Shown in pieces: positions 7,621-17,423 of a stretch of 48,180 bases of DNA; the first letter of the stretch is position 1, and each line of letters starts with the position of its first letter. Under the pieces are notes generated by a model. It had not been told where the DNA came from. It was given only the letters and a program-made list of their open reading frames with translations, and did no database searches. The position numbers and the translations under genes are program-made. Source of the stretch: JALOTE01 sp031422195 (GTDB lineage: Bacteria; Pseudomonadota; Alphaproteobacteria; Rhizobiales; Rhizobiaceae). The stretch covers positions 1-48,180 of the forward strand of contig JANOPZ010000144.1 in the NCBI GenBank assembly GCA_031422195.1, given 5' to 3'.

Positions 7621-9945
7621 TTAACCTATTTTTTCTAACGATGAACGAACCGCTGGGTATGCAAAGTTTGCCAGCTCGCCAATTTGTTCGGCTGATAGAT
7701 GGCGACCAAACACATAACCTTGCACCTTCTCAACCGGCCCGCATTCCATGACGCGCTCCAATGTCTCAACGTCCTCTATGCCCTCAACCGTCACCCTAAG
7801 GTCCAGAGCTTGTGCCATACTGATCACTGAACTTAACAATTTTAACGACCGTTCGTTGTCATTAACGGCCATAATAAACGACCGGTCGATTTTAACCCGG
7901 TCTAATGGCAAGGAATGCAAATGACTGAGGCCTGAGTAACCAACACCAAAATCATCCAAAGCAACACGAACGCCGTGGGCCCTGAGCACTTCAAGCGTGG
8001 CTGTCACGCGTGCTTGGCCCTTTATTGCGGCAGTTTCCGTGATTTCCACTTCAAGCCGCGACGGGCTAAGGCCAGCCTGCTTCAAAGCATCTTTGATTTC
8101 TGCGGCAAGATGCGCGCGCTCAAAGTCAATCGCAGACAGATTGACTGAAACACTAATTGTGTCCGGCCAAGTGGCGCAAGCACGGCATGCTTGAGCAACC
8201 ACAAAACGCGTCATATCGCTGATAATACCCATTTCTTCTGCAAGCGGTACAAAAACACTGGGGGATACAAATCCCAAGGTCGGATGATTCCAACGCACCA
8301 AAGCTTCGCAGGATGTCATTCTCATTTTATTCATGTCCACGACCGGCTGATAGACCAGATGCAGTGCTCCGTCACGGATAGCACTGCCCAAATCGCTTTT
8401 TAATTGGAGGCGCTCACGTTGAAGACGATCCATTTCCTCTTCGTAGGCGCGATACGGCACCCGCTTGTCAGCTTTACGCGCGTAAAGTGCCAAATCTGAA
8501 CGGATCATAAGCGATTGAAAATCCATCGCTTCAGAATTTGTGGTCGCATAACCAATGGAAACGGCGGCAATATAGCGACAATTTGGCAAATCATAGCGGA
8601 CGTTTAGAATATCTGCGATACGCTGTGCTAGGGCTTCAGCAGCCGCACTGTCCGTGAGATGATAGGCAAAAACTGAAAACTCGTCGCCGCCATGACGGCA
8701 CACAAATAAATTACGCTTACCAAGGGTGCTCAGATTGGCAGCCAGCATCCGCAGCAGATTATCACCAGTGACATGGCCGTAAGTGTCGTTGATGCTTTTA
8801 AACTCATCGACATCAATGGCATACAGTGCGCAAATACCTTTCCGCATCACTTTTTCAGAATTCAAAACACGTTCGACGTTTTCTTTGAAGAAAGCGCGGT
8901 TTTGCAGGTTGGTGAGTTCGTCAAATCGGGCCATACGCTCAATTTTAGTTTCAGCTTCCACGCGCGCTGTAATATCTTCAATAACCAAAACAGCCCCGCC
9001 TTTCGATCGCTTTTTAGTCACGATTTGCAATGAGCGGCCATCACTTAACGTCAATTTAGTCGTGCCACCACTTTCACGAGCGACCATCATGGTAATCTTG
9101 CGTGAGGCAATTTCGGCTTCTTCGCGTGTGGCAAACAGGCCGCTGCGGCGTGCCATTGTGAAAACAATGTCCAGTGAACGGCCATCGATCTTGATTTTAG
9201 GATCGAACCCCAGAATTTTGAAAAACTGCTTGTTTGCCACTTCTATCCGGCGCGCTTCGTCAATCATCAACAACCCATGTGGCATGTTATTGAGCGCAGC
9301 GTTAAATTTGTCTGCAATTTCGGCAAGCATCATGCGGCCGCGGGTCGATTCAAACAAAGTATTGCGCAGCGTCTGAGCCAAACTCGAAATCATAAGAACA
9401 AATGGCACAGATAATCCCGCCATTAAGATATGATGAGGATCGCCCCGAAACAAAAGTCCGCCCAGGTAAGGGACTGCAAGACAAACGAGCGCCCCGACAG
9501 TATGGCGGCTGGAGCCATAATATTTGCCGAGCACTGTTGAAGCCGTCGCCATGACGATAATCGTAGACGCCAACTGCGTAAATTCGCCGGGTGCAACATA
9601 AACACCAAAAAAACCAAAAGTACCCACAAGAATTGCGCCGGCGATCAATGCGACAAACTGACTATTATCCCAGTGTGTCGCTTCCAACGGATCAAGCAGA
9701 TCTGGCTTAAGCCGATGAAATTTCAGCACAATTGAATAGCGCCAAAATGCGCAGATCATAATTGCCATCATCAGCGCGATGTAAAGCAATGATTCTGTCT
9801 CGCCATAAGCCAACAAAGCCGCGAAGGCTTGAATGAAACCGCCAACAATCACACTTCCAGGATTTTCGAAAAGTGAGGCTATGAAAGACGCTCTTATTGC
9901 GCCGTCGGTAGAATTTTTACCGGCCAATTTTTTATTTTTTTCCAC
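7621..9945 (-). CDS. Membrane GGDEF-EAL cyclic-di-GMP signalling protein
   Basis: This 774-residue protein combines an N-terminal membrane region (about 30-200, five to six hydrophobic segments), a PAS domain (about 212-330), a GGDEF diguanylate cyclase domain (about 340-500) and an EAL phosphodiesterase domain (about 515-765). The GGDEF motif is intact (CRHGGDEFSVF), and the EAL side shows EALVRWNHP, EITETAA, DDFGVGYSGL and VTVEGIED, so both activities are possible. The RxxD inhibitory site expected just before GGDEF is not evident (RNLF instead). It should make or break cyclic-di-GMP, controlling motility or biofilm. The start is GTG at 9945 with AAGGCGAAG upstream. It appears to be transcribed alone. 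Confidence 0.93.
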   Translation of the reverse strand: MEKNKKLAGKNSTDGAIRASFIASLFENPGSVIVGGFIQAFAALLAYGETESLLYIALMMAIMICAFWRYSIVLKFHRLKPDLLDPLEATHWDNSQFVALIAGAILVGTFGFFGVYVAPGEFTQLASTIIVMATASTVLGKYYGSSRHTVGALVCLAVPYLGGLLFRGDPHHILMAGLSVPFVLMISSLAQTLRNTLFESTRGRMMLAEIADKFNAALNNMPHGLLMIDEARRIEVANKQFFKILGFDPKIKIDGRSLDIVFTMARRSGLFATREEAEIASRKITMMVARESGGTTKLTLSDGRSLQIVTKKRSKGGAVLVIEDITARVEAETKIERMARFDELTNLQNRAFFKENVERVLNSEKVMRKGICALYAIDVDEFKSINDTYGHVTGDNLLRMLAANLSTLGKRNLFVCRHGGDEFSVFAYHLTDSAAAEALAQRIADILNVRYDLPNCRYIAAVSIGYATTNSEAMDFQSLMIRSDLALYARKADKRVPYRAYEEEMDRLQRERLQLKSDLGSAIRDGALHLVYQPVVDMNKMRMTSCEALVRWNHPTLGFVSPSVFVPLAEEMGIISDMTRFVVAQACRACATWPDTISVSVNLSAIDFERAHLAAEIKDALKQAGLSPSRLEVEITETAAIKGQARVTATLEVLRAHGVRVALDDFGVGYSGLSHLHSLPLDRVKIDRSFIMAVNDNERSLKLLSSVISMAQALDLRVTVEGIEDVETLERVMECGPVEKVQGYVFGRHLSAEQIGELANFAYPAVRSSLEKIG

Positions 9946-10075
9946 AATGCTTCGCCTTAAGGGAAACTCCCCATACGACCCAATACACGCGCGAAGCTTA
10001 AAACTTTATTCAATTGCCACCAACAGCAAAACTTATGGCAAATAAAGAGTTAAACGGAGCCTTTGGTGTGCCTCA

Positions 10076-13000
10076 CTATTCTGCGGCGATAGCAAAAACT
10101 GGTTTTTGTGCTTTTATTTTCGCCATCAAGTCGGCACGTAACAATCGTGTTTTTTCAACATTGGCGTGCTTAACGTGACCATAGCCGCGAATGTTCATCG
10201 GCAGTGCCAAAAACGCTTTTACATCGGCCAGGTTTTCAACCTTTAGATTTTCAGCGGCAAATTCCAAATCGCCTTCAAAAGCTGCAATTAAGCCGCGTTC
10301 CATCCGGCGTTCCGCACTGTAACCAAAAATGTCTAAGGCGGTGCCGCGGACACCCTTGAACTGTGCCAACATACCAAAGGCCTTAAGCATCCACGGCCCA
10401 AAACGGCGTTTTACCATCTGCCCCTTTGCATTCTTTGGCGAAAAGGCTGGCGGTGCCAAATGGAATTCTAACCGGTCAAACGACGAAAACGTTTCATTCA
10501 ACTGGGCTGCAAACGCACCATTGGTATAAAGCCGCGCAACTTCATATTCATCTTTAATGGCCATCACCTTAAACAAGCTGCGCGCTGCTGTTTCAGTTAG
10601 TGCCGTTGATCCGGGGACTGTTTTTGCTTCAGCTGCCTTTATTTCCGCTAGCATTTGAACATAACGCGCCGCGTACGCTGCATTTTGGTAATCGGTTAAA
10701 AACGCTGTCCGCGCGGAGATGATGTCGTCAAGTGACGTTGCCATTGGCGGTTTAGGATTTTGGGCTTTAGCCACCATTGCCCGGACATATTCAGGGTCGT
10801 GCGCGGCGCGGCGTCCCCATTGAAACGCATCAACATTCATTTTTACTGCTTCACCATTCAGCACGATAGCCTGTTCGACCGCTGTTGCTGACAGCGGCAC
10901 GCCACCATGTTGAAATGCGTATCCCAGCATAAACATATTGGCGGCAACCGTATTGCCAAATAAAGCCCGAGTGGTTTCGGTTGCATCAAAGAAATGGGCA
11001 TGCCCTGCCCCTGCAGCCTTGCCAATGGCGCGTTTTAATCGTTCAACCGGCAATGAATAATCAGCATCACGCGTAAAATCCCCCGGCATAATTTCAGCGG
11101 TATTGGCCACAAATAAAGTATGGTTTTCGCGCGCCGCTGCCAATACAGTTTTAGCACCCGACACGACCAAATCGCAGCCCAAAATTAAGTCCGCTTTGCC
11201 CGCGGAAACGCGGATGGCACTGATGTCAGCAGGCGCTTTTGCAATACGCATATGGCTGAACACAGCGCCACCTTTCTGCGCCAAACCGGCCATATCAATC
11301 ATCCCGCAGCCCTTGCCCTCAAGGTGCGCAGCCATGCCGAGTATTGAGGCTATAGTAACAATGCCTGTGCCACCAACCCCGTTAATCACAGCCGCCCAGC
11401 CGTTGTCGAGATTGAAAGATTTGGGCTCTGGCACATCATCCAAAGCACTGCTTACGTCTTTCAAGCCTTCCGCTTTTTTCAACTTTGCGCCATGTACAGT
11501 AACAAACGACGGGCAAAATCCATTGACGCAGGAAAAGTCCTTGTTGCAGCTGGTCTGGTCAATTTTGCGCTTGCGGCCAAACTCGGTTTCAACCGGCTGT
11601 ACAGAGACACAATTGGATGCAACGCCGCAATCACCGCAGCCCTCACACACCAACTCATTGATAATGATCCGTTTATCCGGATCAGGAAACGTTCCGCGTT
11701 TACGGCGCCGGCGCTTTTCCGCTGCACACGTTTGATCAAAAATCAAAACGCTTACGCCTGTAACGTCTCGAAGTTCAAGCTGCACAATTTCCAAACCGTC
11801 GCGGCCATGAACGGTTGTGTGCGCTGGGAATTCTGCCACACCGGCATACTTCTCCACATCATCTGTCACAATCGCGATCCGCTCAACGCCTTCGGCGCGC
11901 ACCTGACGGGCAATCTCGTCGACTTTCAAAGACCCTTCGTGTGGCTGGCCGCCCGTCATTGCCACGGCGTCATTATAGAGAATTTTATAAGTAATATTGG
12001 CTTTGGATGACAGTGCAAACCGGATAGCCAAGCTACCAGAATGGTTATAGGTGCCATCCCCTAAATTCTGAAAAATATGTCCGGTTTCAGTAAATGGCGC
12101 TTCACCGACCCATTGCGCACCTTCGCCGCCCATTTGGGTAAAACCATGGGTATCGCGGTCCATCCATAACGCCATAAAATGGCAACCAATACCGGCAGCC
12201 GCGCGTGAGCCTTCCGGCACTTTGGTTGATGAATTATGCGGACAGCCGGAACAAAAATACGGGGTACGTGTTGCCACACTGACTGAATCTGCAAGCTGCG
12301 CTTGATATTGCTTCAGGCGGTGCACGCGGGCAACGATTTCTTCTGAAGCCCCGATATATTTTAGAACCCGCTCGCCAATGCCAATGGCAATGTTATTGGG
12401 GTCAAGCGAGCCTTTAACAGGAAACAACCATTCGCCGCGCTCATCGCGTTTGCCCACAATTAAAGGCTGGTTGGCAGTGCCATAAAGATGCTCTTTCAGC
12501 TGCACTTCGAGAAGCGTGCGCTTTTCTTCAACAACAATCACGGTCTCTAACCCGCGCGTGAATTCAACAAAATGCTGTGCGTCAAACGGCCAAGCGCAGC
12601 CGACCTTAAACAGTCTAATTCCAAGGTCGCGTGCCCGTGCCTCATCAATGCCCAAATCATCCAGCGCCTGGCGTGTGTCGAGGTAACTTTTTCCGATGGT
12701 GACAATGCCCAATTTGGCATTCGCACCGCCGGAATAAATAATCTGGTTCAGATTATTCAGCGCAACAAACGCCGACGCCGCTGCCCGCTTATGCTCATGC
12801 AACCGCGCCTCTTGGCCTAAAAAATCAAGTTCCGCACGGATGTTAATCCCGCCGTCCGGAAACACCAATTCGGGCAATTTAATTTGAACACGGCCCATCG
12901 ATGCATCCACCGAAGCGGTCGACTCGATATTATCTTTGACGCATTTGAATGCTACCCAAGTGGAAGAATAACGGGATAAAGCATAGCCAATTTGGCCATA

Positions 13001-13543
13001 ATCCAAAATTTCCTGAACACCCGCCGGGTTCAAAATTGGCATCATCACATCCAGAAACAAAAATTCGGTCTGGTGCGCATTGGTGGAAGATTCCGCATTA
13101 TGGTCATCACCCATCAGCGCAAGCACACCGCCGTTTTTTGCTGTGCCAGCTAAATTGGCATGGCGAAACACGTCGCCGGAGCGGTCAACACCGGGGCCTT
13201 TGCCATACCACATGCCAAATACGCCATCGTATTTTGAAGGCGAGTAAAGCCCGGCCTGCTGTGTGCCCCAAACCGCAGTTGCTGCAAGCTCTTCGTTGAG
13301 GCCCGGTTGAAACACAACTCCCGCCTCGCCCAATTCTTTGCGAGCCCGCCAGAGTTGCTGGTCAAGGCCGCCCAGTGGCGAGCCGCGATAACCAGACACA
13401 AAACCCGCAGTGTTCAACCCTGCCGCTCTGTCCCGTGCGTGCTGCATCAGCAGCATTCTGACAATGGCCTGCGTGCCTGACAAATAAATGTCCTTGGCGC
13501 CAAGATCAAATTTATCGCCAAGTGTTACATTTCGCAGCGTCAT
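10076..13543 (-). CDS. Indolepyruvate ferredoxin oxidoreductase, fused alpha-beta
   Basis: This 1155-residue fused enzyme oxidatively decarboxylates aryl or branched 2-oxoacids to acyl-CoA, using thiamine diphosphate and reducing a ferredoxin-like carrier. The N-terminal third carries the pyrimidine-binding region (SGTQAIVRMLL, GYRGSPLGGLDQQLW); a middle part carries the TPP-binding region (CSGCPHNSSTKVPEGS, GGEGAQW); then a cysteine cluster (CEGCGDCGVASNC, CNKDFSCVNGFCPS) and the gamma-type domain (NGVGGTGIVTIASILG). A start at the ATG 13543 is supported by GGGAGA 6-7 bases upstream. It is divergent from a 2-oxoacid-type TRAP transporter, so uptake and oxidation of 2-oxoacids may be linked; that is inference. 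Confidence 0.93.
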   Translation of the reverse strand: MTLRNVTLGDKFDLGAKDIYLSGTQAIVRMLLMQHARDRAAGLNTAGFVSGYRGSPLGGLDQQLWRARKELGEAGVVFQPGLNEELAATAVWGTQQAGLYSPSKYDGVFGMWYGKGPGVDRSGDVFRHANLAGTAKNGGVLALMGDDHNAESSTNAHQTEFLFLDVMMPILNPAGVQEILDYGQIGYALSRYSSTWVAFKCVKDNIESTASVDASMGRVQIKLPELVFPDGGINIRAELDFLGQEARLHEHKRAAASAFVALNNLNQIIYSGGANAKLGIVTIGKSYLDTRQALDDLGIDEARARDLGIRLFKVGCAWPFDAQHFVEFTRGLETVIVVEEKRTLLEVQLKEHLYGTANQPLIVGKRDERGEWLFPVKGSLDPNNIAIGIGERVLKYIGASEEIVARVHRLKQYQAQLADSVSVATRTPYFCSGCPHNSSTKVPEGSRAAAGIGCHFMALWMDRDTHGFTQMGGEGAQWVGEAPFTETGHIFQNLGDGTYNHSGSLAIRFALSSKANITYKILYNDAVAMTGGQPHEGSLKVDEIARQVRAEGVERIAIVTDDVEKYAGVAEFPAHTTVHGRDGLEIVQLELRDVTGVSVLIFDQTCAAEKRRRRKRGTFPDPDKRIIINELVCEGCGDCGVASNCVSVQPVETEFGRKRKIDQTSCNKDFSCVNGFCPSFVTVHGAKLKKAEGLKDVSSALDDVPEPKSFNLDNGWAAVINGVGGTGIVTIASILGMAAHLEGKGCGMIDMAGLAQKGGAVFSHMRIAKAPADISAIRVSAGKADLILGCDLVVSGAKTVLAAARENHTLFVANTAEIMPGDFTRDADYSLPVERLKRAIGKAAGAGHAHFFDATETTRALFGNTVAANMFMLGYAFQHGGVPLSATAVEQAIVLNGEAVKMNVDAFQWGRRAAHDPEYVRAMVAKAQNPKPPMATSLDDIISARTAFLTDYQNAAYAARYVQMLAEIKAAEAKTVPGSTALTETAARSLFKVMAIKDEYEVARLYTNGAFAAQLNETFSSFDRLEFHLAPPAFSPKNAKGQMVKRRFGPWMLKAFGMLAQFKGVRGTALDIFGYSAERRMERGLIAAFEGDLEFAAENLKVENLADVKAFLALPMNIRGYGHVKHANVEKTRLLRADLMAKIKAQKPVFAIAAE

Positions 13544-13855
13544 AGTCCGTCTCCCTGCGGCCAAAAATCAACTGGTTCACTCTATGTTGCGCTTAAAAAT
13601 GCGCGGCGCAAAGTCCTTTGGGGTTCGAAAGTTCAGGCTATTCAACAAAGCAATAAGGCTTACAAAAATCGCAAAAAATCGAATTAAAATTGCGCGGCAA
13701 ACCTGCTTTGAACAATCAAATAACCGGCCGTTCAATAAACCCAGTTTTTTTGGTTTCGAACTAAGCCTACAAAACTCTGACTTGGCTCATTTACTGCTCG
13801 CAGCCAAGAATTTTTCAGCCTAGGGTTAAGATGTGGACCTTGGGGAGGGGAGCCT
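13544..13855. other. Divergent promoter region, IOR and TRAP genes
   Basis: These 312 bases lie between the starts of two divergent transcription units and must contain both promoters. The only structure noted is the spaced inverted pair TTGAAC ... GTTCAA around 13708-13734, which could be an operator. Overlapping open frames on the plus strand have no family features and are taken as chance. Confidence 0.4.
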
Positions 13856-14455
13856 ATGCTTATAGCATTTACCAAAGTTATTGACCGCATCAGCCGGTTA
13901 GTATCCTACGCGGCTATTTATTTGGTTTTGGCTGCGTCAATGGTATCGGCGTTCAATGCCCTCTTTCGTTATTCTGTAAACGGGTTGCTTTATTTAGCGG
14001 GACCAGAAGGCGGCGGTGTGTTCGGCGCTATTTTTGACATTTACCGCCAAAACTCAAACACACTGTCTGAAGCGCAATGGTATATGTTCACTGGCATGGT
14101 CATGCTTGGCGGCGCTTGGACATTGAAAGTCAATGAGCATGTCCGTGTTGATCTGCTTTATGGCTCGGTTGCTGAAAAAACCCGTACATGGATTGACTTT
14201 CTCGGCGGCATTTTCTTCCTGCTGCCCATGTGTGTGTTGATGGTCTACTTTACATGGCCTTGGTTCATGGATGCTTGGAACACAGGCGAAGGCTCGCTCA
14301 ATTCAGGCGGCCTTATACGCTGGCCGGTCAAATTAATGGTGCCAATCGGGTTTTTCCTTCTTGGTCTTCAAGGCTTGGCTGAAATCATCAAATGTTACCT
14401 TGCACTCACCGGATCTTATGTTCGTGAGTTTGCCTATGAGAAGCCGCTGCAATGA
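13856..14455 (+). CDS. TRAP transporter small permease (DctQ type)
   Basis: This 199-residue membrane protein is the small permease of a tripartite ATP-independent periplasmic transporter. Four hydrophobic helices are visible (around residues 15-35, 75-90, 115-140 and 160-180), with WTLKVNEHVRVDLLYG, the conserved loop of DctQ proteins. It starts at an ATG with the strong ribosome binding site GGGAGGGG 5 bases upstream. Its last codons overlap the dctM start by 4 bases. Given the adjacent DctM and the takP-like binding protein nearby, it probably belongs to a 2-oxoacid (TakQ-like) system. Confidence 0.93.
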   Translation: MLIAFTKVIDRISRLVSYAAIYLVLAASMVSAFNALFRYSVNGLLYLAGPEGGGVFGAIFDIYRQNSNTLSEAQWYMFTGMVMLGGAWTLKVNEHVRVDLLYGSVAEKTRTWIDFLGGIFFLLPMCVLMVYFTWPWFMDAWNTGEGSLNSGGLIRWPVKLMVPIGFFLLGLQGLAEIIKCYLALTGSYVREFAYEKPLQ

Positions 14456-15912
14456 CCCAGTTTATCATTCACTATTTAGCGCCGATGATGTTTGTCGGTT
14501 TGATAATCTTTATGATTATCGGTTATCCTGCGGCATTCTCTTTGGCTGCTGTCGGCCTGTTTTTTGGGTTCTTCGCTATTGAACTGGGTGTTATTCAGCC
14601 AGAGTTCTTGGGTAATTTAACCTTTCAGCTCTATTCGGTTCTTTCCAATGAACTTCTGTTGGCAATTCCGTTTTTCACCTTTATGGGCGTTATCCTCGAG
14701 CGTTGCGGCCTTGCCGAAGACCTGCTTGAAGGGTTCGGCCAACTGTTCGGCAATGTGCGCGGCGGGCTTTCCTATGCAGTAATCATTGTTGGTGCCATAC
14801 TGGGTGCCATTACTGGCACTGTGGCAGCATCGGTTATTGCAATTGGCCTAATATCGCTGCCGATGATGATGAGATATGGCTATAATATCCGCCATGCCAC
14901 AGGTGTTATTGCTGCTTCAGGCACCATAACCCAGCTCATCCCCCCATCACTTGTGTTGATTGTTTTGGCCGATGCTTTGGGCCAATCGCCCGGTGACATG
15001 TATATTGGTGCGACCGGCGCCAGCATTGTGCAAGTTTTGCTGTTTGCCGGCTGGGTGTTCATCCTTTCAATTTTCCACCCCGAATATGTGCCCGCATTGC
15101 CGCCAGAAGCCCGCACATTGCGCGGCTGGGACCTGTTTTGGAAATGCGCGCGCGGCATGGTGCCATCATTAGCGCTGATTGGCGTTGTGCTTGGCACCAT
15201 TTTTATGGGCCTTGCAACACCGACAGAAGCTGGTGCCATGGGCGTTGTTGGCGCGATGATTATTGCTGCGCTTGCCCGCCGCCTGACATGGAATTTGGTC
15301 TATCAAGGCATGGAATCCACCATGAAACTCACCGCAATGGTGGTGTTTATCTTGATGGGCGCCCGGGTTTTCAGCCTGGTGTTTCAGGGTGTTGGCGGCA
15401 GTATTTGGATTGAAGAGATGCTGACTGGCTTGCCCGGTGGCCAGGTCGGTTTCTTGGTTTTTACCATGGTTTTTGTTTTCGTGATCGCATTTTTTCTCGA
15501 TTTTTTCGAGATTGCCTTCATCATCGTGCCGCTTCTGGCTCCAGCTGCGGTTGCCCTCGATATCAACCTGATCTGGTTTGGCGTGCTGCTGTGCGCCAAT
15601 ATGCAAACCAGCTTCATGCACCCGCCTTTCGGCTTCGCTTTGTTTTATTTGCGCGGCATAGCGCCCAAAGAGGTGAAAAGCAGTGATATTTATTGGGGCG
15701 CAATTCCTTGGATTGTTTTGCAGCTGATCCTTGTTGGCTTATTGGTGGCATTTCCAGAACTGGTAACTTATTTCCTCGATAAACCGGTCCTGCAAGATTT
15801 GAACAACATTCAAATCGATCTGCCTGCCTTGGGCGGCGGCCTTGAAGGCGCTCCTAGCATGGGGCTTCCTGCACTTGGTCTTCCTCCAGTTGTGCCTGTG
15901 CCCAATCCATAG
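14452..15912 (+). CDS. TRAP transporter large permease (DctM type)
   Basis: This 486-residue protein is the large TRAP permease, with about a dozen membrane helices, which catalyses sodium-coupled substrate uptake. Recognisable stretches are NELLLAIPFFTFMGVILERCG, GTVAASVIAIGLISLPMMM, GVIAASGTITQLIPPSLVLI and QTSFMHPPFGFALFYLRG. The C-terminal about 50 residues are a Gly/Pro/Leu-rich tail (GGGLEGAPSMGLPALGLPP) beyond the last helix. The gene overlaps dctQ by 4 bases. No binding-protein gene follows on this strand; a Tat-exported one lies convergent just downstream. Confidence 0.95.
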   Translation: MTQFIIHYLAPMMFVGLIIFMIIGYPAAFSLAAVGLFFGFFAIELGVIQPEFLGNLTFQLYSVLSNELLLAIPFFTFMGVILERCGLAEDLLEGFGQLFGNVRGGLSYAVIIVGAILGAITGTVAASVIAIGLISLPMMMRYGYNIRHATGVIAASGTITQLIPPSLVLIVLADALGQSPGDMYIGATGASIVQVLLFAGWVFILSIFHPEYVPALPPEARTLRGWDLFWKCARGMVPSLALIGVVLGTIFMGLATPTEAGAMGVVGAMIIAALARRLTWNLVYQGMESTMKLTAMVVFILMGARVFSLVFQGVGGSIWIEEMLTGLPGGQVGFLVFTMVFVFVIAFFLDFFEIAFIIVPLLAPAAVALDINLIWFGVLLCANMQTSFMHPPFGFALFYLRGIAPKEVKSSDIYWGAIPWIVLQLILVGLLVAFPELVTYFLDKPVLQDLNNIQIDLPALGGGLEGAPSMGLPALGLPPVVPVPNP

Positions 15913-15920
15913 GTAAAAAA

Positions 15921-16259
15921 TTGAGCGCCCTACACATCAATGATTTTTGCAGAACGCTTGTTGCGGTAACCTCAGTTAATTCATTTGGTCCTGAACACGA
16001 TGTTTGGAAAATCGGTGGCAAGGTGTTTGCCATCGTCAACATTTTGCGGGGCTGCGTATCGTTTAAGTGCACGGATATTGAAGCTGCGCAAATGCTGATC
16101 GAAAGTGGCGTGGCGCATAAAGCCCCTTACTGCCACGCATCTTGGGCCATGGTTGTCTATAGCGAAATGCCCGATGACGAGCTGTATGCAAGGTTGCGCG
16201 CCTCATATAATTTCATGCTCAAAAGCCTGCCAAAAAAGGTCCAAGCCCAATTGGCTTAG
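15921..16259 (+). CDS. MmcQ/YjbR family protein
   Basis: This 112-residue protein fits the MmcQ/YjbR family (CyaY-like fold), small proteins of uncertain function sometimes called DNA-binding. Typical features are FGPEHDVWKIGGKVFAIVN near residues 22-40, VSFKC, and the aromatic pattern KAPYCHASWAMVVYSEMPDDEL, ending in a helix with SYNFMLKSLPKK. The start is TTG at 15921 with AGGT shortly upstream; it begins 8 bases after dctM and is likely cotranscribed. A terminator follows directly. Its link with the transporter is unknown. Confidence 0.8.
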   Translation: MSALHINDFCRTLVAVTSVNSFGPEHDVWKIGGKVFAIVNILRGCVSFKCTDIEAAQMLIESGVAHKAPYCHASWAMVVYSEMPDDELYARLRASYNFMLKSLPKKVQAQLA

Positions 16260-16267
16260 ACCAACAA

Positions 16268-16295
16268 AAAACCCGGCTGTTGCCAACCGGGTTTT
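16268..16295. terminator. Bidirectional terminator between yjbR-like gene and takP-like gene
   Basis: The stem AAAACCCGG with CCGGGTTTT (9 base pairs, perfect) encloses a 10-base loop. A-rich and T-rich ends serve both convergent genes. Confidence 0.9.
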
Positions 16296-16316
16296 CAATT
16301 GCAATCAGACTTAAAC

Positions 16317-17423
16317 TTACAGCTTATTGGCGCGCTGCTGGATCATCATGAATGTGTCGAATGTGTATTCTGAAAGCTGTGCCCACAGATAAGCGTCTTT
16401 CTTAAACGCCAACTGGTGATCATAGATTTTCTTGAACGTTGGGTTGGCTGCGCTGATTTCAGCGTAAACAGCTGTTGATGCCTCATAAGCGGCAGCAAGG
16501 ATTTCCTGGCTGAACGGCCGCAACACCGCTCCACCGGCAACAACTTCTTTCAAAGCCATTGGGTTTTTGCTGTCATAGTTGGCAAGCATATCGGCGTTTG
16601 CTGCACGGCAGGCAGAATCCAAAATGGCTTTATATTCAGCAGGAAGTTCGTTCCATTTTGCCAAATTAAACATGGAATTCAGAACCGGGCCACCTTCCCA
16701 CCAACCTGGGTAGTAATAATACTTGGCCACTTTGGCAAAGCCAAGTTTGTTGTCATCATAGGGGCCAACCCACTCAGCAGCATCAATAGTGCCTTTTTCG
16801 AGTGCAGCATAAATCTCGCCACCTGGAATTTGCTGCGGAACAACGCCAAGTCTCTCGATGATTTTGCCGCCCATGCCACCAATACGCATTTTAAGGCCTT
16901 GCATATCAGCCAGCGTGTTGATCTCTTTACGATACCAACCGCCCATTTGTGCGCCGGTGTTACCGCATGGCAACGAATAAAGGCCCTGCGTCGCATAGAA
17001 CTCATTCATCAATTCCATACCGCCGCCGTAATAGTACCAAGCGTTTTGCTGGCGCGCGTTGAGGCCGAATGGAATAGCGGTGCCCAAAGCATAGGTCGCA
17101 TCTTTGCCCCAGTAATAATAAGACGCGGTGTGGCACATTTCTACGGTGCCAGCTGAAACAGCGGATGCAGCCTCAAGGCCTGGAACCAGCTCACCTGCTG
17201 CAAAAACCTGTATTTCAAAGTTGCCGCCGGTCGCGTCTTTCACAAACTTTGCCATTGTTTGGGCAGCGCCAAAAATAGTGTCGAGTGATTTTGGAAATGA
17301 TGACGTGCAACGCCACGTAATTTTTGGCATTGATTGTGCAATTGCTGGCGCAGCAAGTGCTGTTGCCGCAACTGCGCCAACACCGGTGACACCGGCTTTG
17401 GTGATAAATGAACGACGATCCAT
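16317..17423 (-). CDS. TRAP substrate-binding protein, TakP-like (2-oxoacid)
   Basis: This 368-residue periplasmic protein binds the substrate of a TRAP transporter. The N-terminus MDRRSFITKAGVTGVGAVAA is a twin-arginine signal ending APAIAQS. The mature part (KITWRCTSSFPKSLDTIFGA, GTVEMCHTASYYYWGKD, AIPFGLNARQQNAWYYYGGG) closely recalls TakP of Rhodobacter sphaeroides, which binds pyruvate and other 2-oxoacids with sodium. The ATG at 17423 is chosen because GGGAGGAA lies 6 bases upstream; a longer frame from 17519 lacks such support. It faces dctQM across a shared terminator, an unusual split for one transporter, so it has its own promoter. Confidence 0.93.
   Translation of the reverse strand: MDRRSFITKAGVTGVGAVAATALAAPAIAQSMPKITWRCTSSFPKSLDTIFGAAQTMAKFVKDATGGNFEIQVFAAGELVPGLEAASAVSAGTVEMCHTASYYYWGKDATYALGTAIPFGLNARQQNAWYYYGGGMELMNEFYATQGLYSLPCGNTGAQMGGWYRKEINTLADMQGLKMRIGGMGGKIIERLGVVPQQIPGGEIYAALEKGTIDAAEWVGPYDDNKLGFAKVAKYYYYPGWWEGGPVLNSMFNLAKWNELPAEYKAILDSACRAANADMLANYDSKNPMALKEVVAGGAVLRPFSQEILAAAYEASTAVYAEISAANPTFKKIYDHQLAFKKDAYLWAQLSEYTFDTFMMIQQRANKL

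Noticed and set aside
13488..13823. Plus-strand open frame across the divergent region before dctQ
   Set aside because: It begins within the indolepyruvate oxidoreductase gene and has no recognisable features or ribosome binding site.
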